From Gordonia sp. OPL2 (GTDB lineage: Bacteria; Actinomycetota; Actinomycetes; Mycobacteriales; Mycobacteriaceae), in the NCBI RefSeq assembly GCF_003797825.1, contig NZ_RKME01000023.1, positions 28,764 to 92,763 on the forward strand: 64,000 bases of DNA, given 5' to 3'. The position numbers were made by a program, and so were the translations under genes. Shown piece by piece: positions 57,526 through 64,000 of the stretch. The first letter of the stretch is position 1. The number at the start of each line of letters is the position of its first letter. The notes under the pieces were generated by a model that saw only the letters and a program-made list of their open reading frames with translations, ran no database searches and was not told the origin of the DNA.

Positions 57526-58473
57526 TCACCCGTCGAGCGTGGAGGTCTCCTCGGGCGGGAGGTTGCCGCTCACGACATTGCGCGCACTCGTGAACCGATG
57601 CAACGAGGCGACCTCGGCGTCGACCCGAGCGAGATGACGTTCCGCGATCCCGGCGTACAACCTGTCCATGATGCGGGATGCCAGAACCGGTTTGAGCCAG
57701 GCGGTCAGGGCGACCCACGATGGCACATACACCCGACGGCTACGCCTCGCCAGGCCACGCGTCATCGCGGCCGCGCAGTCGTCGACCGAGATGATCGCAC
57801 GCATCGGGGCGGGGAGTTCGTCGAGTGCATCGAAGAACGACGGCAGGTCCGCGGACGCGTCCTGGACCAGTGGTGTGTCGATGAACAGCATGTGGGCCGA
57901 ACCCACTGCGACACCGCGGAATCCGACCTCTGCGCGCAGCGACGCCGCGAGATGATCGACCGCGGCCTTGCTTGCGTTGTACGGCGAGAATCCCACCAGC
58001 GGGACGAACGCCGCTGCCGACGACACGACGAGGATGTAGCCCTTCCGTTCGATGATTGTGGGCAGGGCGGCCCGGAACGTGTTGAAGATCCCCGTCAGAT
58101 TGACGTCGACGACGCGCGCGAACGCTGCCGGGTCGACCATGCTCAACGAGCCATACGACGCCATACCCGCATTGGCCAGCACGAGGTCGATCCCGCCGAA
58201 ACGCGATACACCGTCGTCGACGGCGGCTTGGACCTGAGCAAAATCGGAGACGTCGACCCGCCGCGCGATCGCGTGATCGGCCCCGATGTCGTCGGCGAGG
58301 TCCCGCAGTGGTGGCTCATCGATATCGAGGAGGACGAGATCGGTGCCGAGTCGGGAGAGTGAAAGCGCTGTGGCCCTTCCGATGCCACGCGCGGCACCGG
58401 TGATGACGGCGACCTTGCCGGACAGCGAGGCCAACTCGGCCGGCGATGATCGGGGTGGACACGCTGCAGGCAT
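57526..58473 (-). CDS. Short-chain dehydrogenase/reductase
   Basis: 315 residues from ATG 58473, with GAGGAG 8 bases upstream; the frame is open upstream but the start is clear. Cofactor motif VAVITGAARGIGRATALSLSRLGTDLVLLDID (Asp at strand 2 favours NAD), VLANAGMAS, VVSSAAAFVPLVGFSPYNASKAAVDHLAASL (Ser, Tyr, Lys). The C-terminal extension (RRSRRVYVPSWVALTAWLKPVLASRIMDRLYAGIAERHL) resembles mycobacterial SDRs with a membrane-associating tail. Substrate unknown. A terminator hairpin separates it from the sugar operon upstream. Confidence 0.87.
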   Translation of the reverse strand: MPAACPPRSSPAELASLSGKVAVITGAARGIGRATALSLSRLGTDLVLLDIDEPPLRDLADDIGADHAIARRVDVSDFAQVQAAVDDGVSRFGGIDLVLANAGMASYGSLSMVDPAAFARVVDVNLTGIFNTFRAALPTIIERKGYILVVSSAAAFVPLVGFSPYNASKAAVDHLAASLRAEVGFRGVAVGSAHMLFIDTPLVQDASADLPSFFDALDELPAPMRAIISVDDCAAAMTRGLARRSRRVYVPSWVALTAWLKPVLASRIMDRLYAGIAERHLARVDAEVASLHRFTSARNVVSGNLPPEETSTLDG

Positions 58474-58589
58474 GATCGGCTCCTCGCGGCGGGTGGCGGA
58501 TGGAAACAGTATGCGCGCCACGTCGCCGGCCTGTACACGCTCATAAGGCCTGCTAAACATCTCACTTCGACGAATGCGGCACGAACGCG

Positions 58590-58628
58590 AAGGACTCCCG
58601 GGCGTGTGCGACGCTTCCGGGAGTCCTT
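58590..58628. terminator. Terminator hairpin after the sugar operon
   Basis: AAGGACTCCCGG (58590-58601) pairs perfectly with CCGGGAGTCCTT (58617-58628) over a 15-base loop. It is 25 bases downstream of the last stop (58654) of the operon transcribed from 62.8 kb. Confidence 0.8.
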
Positions 58629-58653
58629 GCCGACGGATCAGAACGAGACGTCC

Positions 58654-59538
58654 TCAGCGACCCCCCTCGCGGTACTTGTCGACGTAGGCGCGCATCGTCT
58701 CGAGTTGATAGCGCGACACCTCGGCGGCGTTCTCGTTCTCGGCGAACACCGACGACACCATGACCGTGTCGTCGCGATCGTAGAACCCGAGTCGACCCAG
58801 TCCGCCGAAGAACTCGTCCCAGTCGACGTCGCCGTCACCGATCTTGAGGTGCTGATGGACGCGAACCGCGTTGCCGGGTGGGTTCGTGATGTAGCGCAGG
58901 CCGTGGGAGCGATGATGATCCATCGAGTCCGCGACGTGCACCAGCCGTAGACGGTCGCCGGCGGCAGCCATGATCTCGGCCATGTTGCCACCCATGTGGA
59001 AGCTGTGGCACGCGACGTAGACCATGCCGATGTTCGGGGAGTTCACCCCGCGGATGATGCGGATGGCCTCGAGGCCGTCCTCGACGAAATCGTCCGGATG
59101 CGGGTCGATCCGGACGTCGATACCCTCTCGCTCGATGATCGGGACCAGTTCCTCCATCGACCGGAAGAACGCCCGCTCCGATTCCTCGGCTCGTTCGGGA
59201 CGACCGAAGAACTCGGTGTTGATGACGTTCACGCCGAGATCCACGGTGATCTGGATGACCCGCTTCCAGTTGCGGACCGCGGCCTCCCGCGCATCCTCAT
59301 CGGGTCCCGACCACCGCAGCACCGGCAGAACCGAGGCGATCCCGACGCCGGCGTCGGCACATGCCCGGCGAAACCTCGCGACCAGATCATCATCTGCCCG
59401 AGGGTGATTGAAGAACGGGATGAAGTCGCGATGCGGGGTCAGCTGAAGGTACTCGTAACCCAGTTCGGCGACGAGGGCCGGGAACTCGAGTAGCTCGTGG
59501 CTGTGATGGAACGGGGTCGGGTCGAGCGCGATCTTCAT
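58654..59538 (-). CDS. Sugar phosphate isomerase/epimerase family protein
   Basis: 294 residues from ATG 59538, sharing one base (TGATG) with the stop of the binding-protein gene. Xylose-isomerase-like TIM barrel: KIALDPTPFHHSHELLEFPALVAELGYEYLQLTPHRDF, VNVINTEFFGRPERAEES, VRIDPHPDDFVEDG, MVYVACHSFHMGGN and LVHVADSMDHHRSHGLRYI with metal-binding Glu/Asp/His residues. Such enzymes interconvert keto sugars or inosose-type compounds. Last gene of the LacI-flanked operon; the exact substrate is unknown. Confidence 0.85.
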   Translation of the reverse strand: MKIALDPTPFHHSHELLEFPALVAELGYEYLQLTPHRDFIPFFNHPRADDDLVARFRRACADAGVGIASVLPVLRWSGPDEDAREAAVRNWKRVIQITVDLGVNVINTEFFGRPERAEESERAFFRSMEELVPIIEREGIDVRIDPHPDDFVEDGLEAIRIIRGVNSPNIGMVYVACHSFHMGGNMAEIMAAAGDRLRLVHVADSMDHHRSHGLRYITNPPGNAVRVHQHLKIGDGDVDWDEFFGGLGRLGFYDRDDTVMVSSVFAENENAAEVSRYQLETMRAYVDKYREGGR

Positions 59539-60566
59539 CAGCGGGTTCCCTTCTCCGCGTAGTCGGCGATGGCGTCGATGTTGCTCTTGTCGATGAACGC
59601 CGGTCCGGTGAGTGTGGGCAGACCGCCACCGATCACGTTGCGGTTGTTGAGATAGAGCCACAGCGAATCGACGGCGAGATAGCCCTGCAGGAACGGCTGC
59701 TGGTCCACCGCCCACTGCACCGAACCGTCCTTGATCGCCGTGACCAGCGCCGCATTCGTGTCGAAGGTGGCGATCTCCGCATTGCTGCCCGCGTTCTCGG
59801 CGGACTTGACGGCCGTCAGCGCGATCGGCGCGCCGAGGGTGATGATGTGATCGACGCTCGGGTCCTCCTGCAGCTTGGCTGCGATGGTCGACTGCACGCT
59901 CGGCATGTCGGTGCCGTTGACGTTGAGCGTCTCGACGACGCCGCCCCCTGCCATGCCGGCCTTGACTCCGGCGCATCGGGATTCGAGTGCGACGTTGCCC
60001 TGATCCTGGATGACACAGACGACCTTCTTGGCGCCCTCCTGCTTCAGCCGCTGACCGGCCGCCTCGCCGGAGACCTGCTCGTCCTGACCGAAGAAGGACT
60101 TGGCGCCCATCGCCTTCCACGCATCGATGCCGGCGTTGAACGCGACAACGGGTAGCCCGGCATCGGTGGCCTTCTTGACGTTCGGGGCGAGGGCCTCCGG
60201 TTTGGCCAGGGTGACCGCCATGGCATCGACATCACTGTCCAAGGCGTTCTGCACGAGGTTGGCCTGGTTGGGTGCCTCGAGTTCCGACGAGTACTTGAGG
60301 TCGATGTTGTCCTTCGCCGCGGCGGTCTCCGCACCCTTGCGGATCAGATCCCAGAACGTGTCTCCGGGCGGACCGTGGGTGATCATCGCGACGGTGAAGC
60401 GCGGGGTGTCCGCGGTCCCGGCGTTCATGCCGCCGCCACTCGAGTCGGGCTTGCCGCCTGTGCTCGAGCACGCGGTCATCAGTGCCAGGACCGCGGCCGC
60501 GGTGCCGGCGATGCGCACCATTCGTCCTCGGCCAGTGTGTGTCTGCAGGGTGCGGGTGTTCGTCAT
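59538..60566 (-). CDS. Sugar ABC transporter substrate-binding lipoprotein
   Basis: 342 residues. Signal with lipobox LMTACSS (acceptor Cys about 33) and a Ser/Gly linker. The mature protein is a ribose-binding-like (Peripla_BP_4) fold: RFTVAMITHGPPGDTFWDLIRKGAETAAAKDNIDLKYSSE, ALDSDVDAMAVTLAKPEALAPNVKKATDAGLPVVAFNAG, KVVCVIQDQGNVALESRCAGVKAG and DQQPFLQGYLAVDSLWLYLNN. It binds a sugar or cyclitol outside the membrane. No ABC permease or ATPase gene is in this operon, so it must use subunits encoded elsewhere. Confidence 0.9.
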   Translation of the reverse strand: MTNTRTLQTHTGRGRMVRIAGTAAAVLALMTACSSTGGKPDSSGGGMNAGTADTPRFTVAMITHGPPGDTFWDLIRKGAETAAAKDNIDLKYSSELEAPNQANLVQNALDSDVDAMAVTLAKPEALAPNVKKATDAGLPVVAFNAGIDAWKAMGAKSFFGQDEQVSGEAAGQRLKQEGAKKVVCVIQDQGNVALESRCAGVKAGMAGGGVVETLNVNGTDMPSVQSTIAAKLQEDPSVDHIITLGAPIALTAVKSAENAGSNAEIATFDTNAALVTAIKDGSVQWAVDQQPFLQGYLAVDSLWLYLNNRNVIGGGLPTLTGPAFIDKSNIDAIADYAEKGTR

Positions 60567-60593
60567 CGTTGACTCTTCTCGTGATGCCCGGTG

Positions 60594-61592
60594 TCAGCGC
60601 ACCAGCGCGGAGTTGGCGGATCTCAGACTCTCGGCAGCGACCTGCAGTCCTTCGAGGGCGCCGAACTCGACGTCTTCGTGTTCGATGTTCACCCACATGT
60701 CGGGGTCGACCTTCTCCAGTGCCTGCAGGAAGCGGGCCCAGAAGTCGACGTCGTGACCACGGCCGACGGCGACGAAGTCCCACGCCGAGTCCTCGGGCCA
60801 CTTGTTGACCACATGCTTGCCGCCCAGTCCGGTCGGGTTGTCCGACAGCGGGATACGGGTGAAACGCTCGTCGAGCACGCCATAGATCTTGCAATTCTCG
60901 TTGATGCGGGTGTCCTTGGCTGCGGCGTGGAACACCAGCGGTCCCAGCCATTCGATCGCCGCGACCGGATCGATGCCCTGCCAGAACAGATGCGACGGGT
61001 CCATCTCGGCGCCGACGTTGGTGGCGCCGACCTTGTCGACGAGACGCTTGAGGGTGGGCGGGTTGAACACCAGGTTCTGCGGGTGCATCTCGATGGCGAC
61101 CTTGACCCCGTGCTCGCGGGCGAGGGCGTCGATCTCGGTCCAGAACGGCACCGCGACCTCATCCCACTGGTAGTCGAGGGAGTCGAGATAGCCTGAGTCC
61201 CAAGTGTTGACGTGCCAGGCCGGCCACTGTCCACCCGGGTGGGCGTGGGGCAGACCGGACATGGTGACGACGCGGTCCACACCGAGTAGTCCGGCCACCC
61301 GGATCGCCTTACGCAGATCCTCGGCGTCCTCCGGGCCGACCTCGGGGTCGGGATGCAGCGGGTTGCCGTTGCAGTTCAGACCTGCGATCGACACCCCGGT
61401 GCCGTCGAAGGTCGCCAGATACTCCTGCGGGGTGACCGCGCCGGAGAGCAGGTCGTCGACCGGCAGATGCGGTGTCGGCAGGAATCCACCCGCGTTGATC
61501 TCGGCACCCGTGAGTCCCAGCGATCCGATGATCTCCAGGGCCTCGCGCAGCGGCTTGTCGTGCAGGATGGCGGTGTACACACCGAGCTTCAT
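60594..61592 (-). CDS. Sugar phosphate isomerase/epimerase family protein
   Basis: 332 residues. TIM-barrel with MKLGVYTAILHDKPLREALEIIGSLGLTGAEINAGGF, VDRVVTMSGLPHAHPGGQWPAWHVNTWDSGYLDSLDYQWDEV, GVKVAIEMHPQNLVFNPPTLKRLVDKVGATNVGAEMDPSHLFWQG, LVFHAAAKDTRIN and MWVNIEHEDVEFGALEG. The conserved Glu, Asp, His and Glu metal ligands are all visible. Longer than the other isomerase of this operon and not closely similar to it, so the two probably act in successive steps. Likely converts an oxidised sugar or inositol derivative made by the dehydrogenase encoded upstream. Confidence 0.88.
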   Translation of the reverse strand: MKLGVYTAILHDKPLREALEIIGSLGLTGAEINAGGFLPTPHLPVDDLLSGAVTPQEYLATFDGTGVSIAGLNCNGNPLHPDPEVGPEDAEDLRKAIRVAGLLGVDRVVTMSGLPHAHPGGQWPAWHVNTWDSGYLDSLDYQWDEVAVPFWTEIDALAREHGVKVAIEMHPQNLVFNPPTLKRLVDKVGATNVGAEMDPSHLFWQGIDPVAAIEWLGPLVFHAAAKDTRINENCKIYGVLDERFTRIPLSDNPTGLGGKHVVNKWPEDSAWDFVAVGRGHDVDFWARFLQALEKVDPDMWVNIEHEDVEFGALEGLQVAAESLRSANSALVR

Positions 61593-61633
61593 GATTCGTT
61601 GGCCTTTCGAAAGAGTTTGTACGGGAATGGTTC

Positions 61634-62815
61634 TCAGACGACCTTGACGGTGGATCCGCCACCGAGGGCCGATTCGGTGATGGCGGCGACGGTACGCATG
61701 CTGTGGACGCCGGTGGCGAAGTCGGGCACCGCTGCCAGCCCTCCGTCGATCCCGGCGACCTGATCGAGGAATGCGCGGGCCTGGTAGGCGAAGAACTCGG
61801 CCTTGCCGTGTCCGACGCCGCCCGCGTCCATGGGCAGCCCGCCACGGATGTAGGGATGGTCAGGACCGATGATCACGCGACGTGGGCCGGCGAGCTCAGG
61901 GCGATCACCGACGACGGAGATCTCGTACTCACTTGCCCGGAACAGCTGCCACGACGCCGAGCCCTGTGAACCGAAGAGCTCGAAGCCCAATCCGTCCGGC
62001 AGGGCGTGCGCGACGCGTGAGGCGGAGAAGGTGCCGATGGCGCCGTTGGCGAAGGTGGCGGTGAACGTCGCGACATCCTCGTTCTCCACCGGTGCCATCT
62101 CGCCGGTCACCTCGGCCTTGGTGTGGCCGTAGGTGGTGCCGACCGGGACCGGGCGTTCGGTGATGAGTGTGTGGAACGTGGCTCCGCTGACCTCGGTGAT
62201 CGGACCGCACACGAACTCCGACAGGTCGATCAGGTGGCTGCCGACGTCGGCGAGCGCGCCGGTTCCCGGTCCGCCGCGATAACGCCAGGTGATCGGCGAC
62301 GTCGGGTCGAGGCCGTAGTCGCACCAGTAGTGACCGTTGAAGTGCACCAGCTCTCCGACGGTTCCGGCGGCCAGTTCGCGCCGGATCTGCTCGACGGCGG
62401 GTGAGCGGCGGTAGGTGTAGCCGACGCCCGCCACGCTGTCGGAGCGCTCCGCGGCGAGGAGCATCGCCTCGGCATCCTCGGCCGAGCCCGCGAGGGGCTT
62501 TTCGCAGAGGACGTGTTTACCCGCTGCCAGCAGGCCCTCGACCATCTCGCGATGCAGGTGATTTGCGACGACGACGCTGACCACGTCGATGTCCGAGGCG
62601 TCGGCGATCGCGGTCCAGTCGTACTCGGCGCGCGCGTACCCGTAGCGCTTGGCGGTGTCGTCGGCGACGGCCTGGTTCGCGTCGGCGATCGCGACGAGCC
62701 GAACGTCAGGGCGATCGGTTCCGAACAGGGTGCTCGCCATCCGGTAACCCGCGGCGTGTGCGCGGCCTGCCATTCCGCCGCCGATGACGGCGACTCCGAT
62801 GGATTTCTCGGTCAC
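61634..62815 (-). CDS. Gfo/Idh/MocA family oxidoreductase
   Basis: 393 residues from GTG 62815 (frame open upstream without coding character). N-terminal Rossmann motif VAVIGGGMAGRAHAAGYRM, nucleotide-side residues VRLVAIADANQAVADD, and the catalytic region HVLCEKPLAGSAEDAEAML with the conserved Lys (EKP). C-terminal sheet domain with GTGALADVGSHLIDLSEFVCG, carrying the Asp and His of the active site. NAD(P)-dependent dehydrogenase of sugars or inositols. First gene of the operon, divergent from the LacI regulator. Confidence 0.9.
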   Translation of the reverse strand: MTEKSIGVAVIGGGMAGRAHAAGYRMASTLFGTDRPDVRLVAIADANQAVADDTAKRYGYARAEYDWTAIADASDIDVVSVVVANHLHREMVEGLLAAGKHVLCEKPLAGSAEDAEAMLLAAERSDSVAGVGYTYRRSPAVEQIRRELAAGTVGELVHFNGHYWCDYGLDPTSPITWRYRGGPGTGALADVGSHLIDLSEFVCGPITEVSGATFHTLITERPVPVGTTYGHTKAEVTGEMAPVENEDVATFTATFANGAIGTFSASRVAHALPDGLGFELFGSQGSASWQLFRASEYEISVVGDRPELAGPRRVIIGPDHPYIRGGLPMDAGGVGHGKAEFFAYQARAFLDQVAGIDGGLAAVPDFATGVHSMRTVAAITESALGGGSTVKVV

Positions 62816-62884
62816 TGGGCCAGCTCCTTCGTGCTGATGTCCGGTCTGTTTCCGGCGTGGTGGGGGTCTCAACTTGTCCGGTCT

Positions 62885-62900
62885 ACTAAACCGGTCTAGT
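62885..62900. promoter_or_regulatory. LacI-type operator between the sugar operon and its regulator
   Basis: ACTAAACCGGTCTAGT is a 16-base dyad centred on CG with one mismatched pair (7 of 8 arm positions match), as is typical of LacI/PurR-family sites. It lies 69 bases upstream of the dehydrogenase start and 80 bases upstream of the lacI ATG. A second dyad CCGGT-n7-ACCGG follows at 62902-62918. Confidence 0.6.
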
Positions 62901-62980
62901 TCCGGTACTATGAACCGGGTCACACGGGTCTGTCAAGCCCTACGGGTGACGGCAGCCGTGCAGGAAGGGAATCGGAGTTG

Positions 62981-63985
62981 ATGAACGCGTCGAGTCGTCC
63001 GACGATGCAGGATGTTGCGGACCGGGTGGGGGTGTCGAAGGCGACCGTCTCGTTGGTCTTCCGTAAGGCGCCGGGGGTGGGTGAGAAGACCCGCGAGGAG
63101 GTCCTGAAGGCGGCCGAGGACCTCGGCTACCGTATGAACCGAGCCGCTGCGCTCATGACCGCACGCCGATCGCATCTCATCGGCGTGGTGGCCCAGATCA
63201 GCAACAGCTTTCACGCCGAGATCGTCGAAAGTATCGTCGCCGCAGCCGATGTCGCCGGATACGAGGTGGTTCTGGGTGCCGTCACGCCCACGCACGACGA
63301 GACGCGTGTCATCGAGACGCTGATCGATTTCCGTTGCGAGGGAATGCTCCTCGTCGGGCCGGAGGTGGAATCCGGCGTGATCTCCCGGCTGGGCGAGCGC
63401 CTGCCGACGGTCGTCATCGGACGACGAGTGGGCGCGTCGTCGGTCGACGTGATCCGGACCAACGACGGCAAGGGGATCGCGGGGGTCGTCGACCACCTCG
63501 TCGGCCTCGGGCATCGCCGGATCGTGCACGTCGCGGCCGGCCCCGGAGTGATCGCCAAGGACCGTCGTACCGGGTTCGTGACCGCCATGCGACGACACGA
63601 CCTGCCGACCGAGCGCGCCGTCGTCGACGCGGGCGATTTCACCGAGGAGGCGGGCATGGCCGCGGCTCGCCGTATCCTGCGCGGAGATTCACCGACCGCC
63701 GTGGTGTGCGCGAACGACCGCCTCGCCGTCGGTGTGCTGGACGTGCTGCGCCGCGCCGGCGTCGACGTGCCCGGTGACGTGTCGATCACCGGCTACGACG
63801 ACAGCGTGCTGGCGCGCCTGTCGAATGTGGATCTCACCACCGTCAGTCAGCAACCCAAGGCGCAGGCCGAGCAAGCGATCGAGGCGGTCGTCGGTCGGCT
63901 CGACGGTCAACGGACCGTCCGCGTCTCCTCCACTTTGATCCCCGATCTCGTGGTGCGGGCGACAACTGCTCCCGCGCGCTCCTAG
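62981..63985 (+). CDS. LacI family transcriptional regulator
   Basis: 334 residues from ATG 62981 with GGAG 5 bases upstream. N-terminal HTH TMQDVADRVGVSKATVSLVFRKAPGVGEKTREEVLKAAEDLGYRMNRAA with the hinge helix, then a periplasmic-binding-like effector domain (LIGVVAQISNSFHAEIVESIVAAADVAGYEVVLG, AVVCANDRLAVGVLDVLRRAGVDVPGDVSITGYDDSVLARL). It is divergent from the sugar operon and presumably represses it until a sugar or sugar-phosphate binds. The gene ends 15 bases before the window edge. Confidence 0.92.
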   Translation: MNASSRPTMQDVADRVGVSKATVSLVFRKAPGVGEKTREEVLKAAEDLGYRMNRAAALMTARRSHLIGVVAQISNSFHAEIVESIVAAADVAGYEVVLGAVTPTHDETRVIETLIDFRCEGMLLVGPEVESGVISRLGERLPTVVIGRRVGASSVDVIRTNDGKGIAGVVDHLVGLGHRRIVHVAAGPGVIAKDRRTGFVTAMRRHDLPTERAVVDAGDFTEEAGMAAARRILRGDSPTAVVCANDRLAVGVLDVLRRAGVDVPGDVSITGYDDSVLARLSNVDLTTVSQQPKAQAEQAIEAVVGRLDGQRTVRVSSTLIPDLVVRATTAPARS

Positions 63986-64000
63986 CCCACTCCCTCCCGC

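Noticed and set aside
1..64000. tRNA, rRNA, transposase or prophage genes
   Set aside because: None was recognisable when reading both strands; the repeats found are not associated with transposase or integrase sequences.

Overview
The window is chromosomal DNA from a high-GC, mycolic-acid-containing actinobacterium, most likely Gordonia or a close relative. Several things point there: tandem MspA-family porins, a Tat-exported Lcp rubber oxygenase beside a TetR regulator, a cutinase-family hydrolase, F420-type (deazaflavin and LLM) oxidoreductases, a HelR RNA-polymerase-recycling ATPase with a rifamycin-associated element, and many GTG starts with 4-base ATGA/GTGA overlaps. I saw no rRNA or tRNA gene, no transposase and no CRISPR array. 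Most of the window is densely packed, well-conserved genes.

Layout. 0-9 kb: mixed housekeeping and accessory genes (end of a regulator, SnoaL-like protein, SHOCT protein, FUSC membrane protein, acyl-CoA-ligase-like enzyme, lipoprotein, nucleoside hydrolase, deazaflavin reductase, SLT transglycosylase, Rv1733c-like membrane protein). 9.2-12.1 kb: helR with its upstream 9-3-9 palindrome, and a 51-residue membrane protein. 12.2-21.0 kb: a carotenoid cluster in two convergent operons. The + operon is crtE, a crtA-like gene, cruF, cruG and a crtD-like desaturase; the - operon is idi-crtB-crtI. A 21-bp tandem repeat array fills the gap between them. No lycopene cyclase or C50 elongase is present, so an acyclic, hydroxylated and glycosylated carotenoid is expected. 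21.1-27.3 kb: a two-component system, then a MoxR/DUF58/VWA operon ending in a PDZ-less HtrA-like protease. 27.3-29.8 kb: a MarR regulator and rhodanese sharing a candidate operator, a 75-bp inverted-repeat element, and cinA.

29.8-37.8 kb (all - strand): an IclR regulator, a Rieske oxygenase, monomeric sarcosine oxidase and dimethylglycine dehydrogenase. Together these cover stepwise demethylation of glycine betaine to glycine. An orphan acyl carrier protein and a GntR-MFS pair, preceded by a perfect 30-bp palindrome, lie beside them. 37.8-41.0 kb: an LLM oxidoreductase, a small three-helix protein, a zinc alcohol dehydrogenase and the end of the lcp operon. 40.6-44.4 kb is the most distinctive region. 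It holds an operon lcp-cutinase-tatA-globin, transcribed away from a TetR regulator (LcpR-like). A heme enzyme that must cross the membrane folded therefore sits in one transcript with its own TatA paralogue, a haemoglobin-type globin and a second secreted hydrolase.

44.4-64 kb: a secreted zinc peptidase, glutathione peroxidase, a ROK regulator divergent from an MFS exporter, two MspA porins, a paired acyl-CoA dehydrogenase set, DUF1214 protein, sulfotransferase, SDRs, a second DUF2236 protein with a clear leaderless promoter, and an Ogt methyltransferase. The window ends with a LacI-controlled sugar or polyol operon (Gfo/Idh/MocA dehydrogenase, two sugar isomerase/epimerases, one lipoprotein binding protein) that has no permease or ATPase in view.

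Two dispersed repeat families run through intergenic DNA: a 21-bp unit with the core CACGATCGG (two arrays 32 kb apart), and a CCTGAGGAGCGA / GCGTCACGA element. A third repeat has been captured in the N-terminal codons of the TetR gene. All functional calls come from reading the sequence and from family knowledge; no database search was run.
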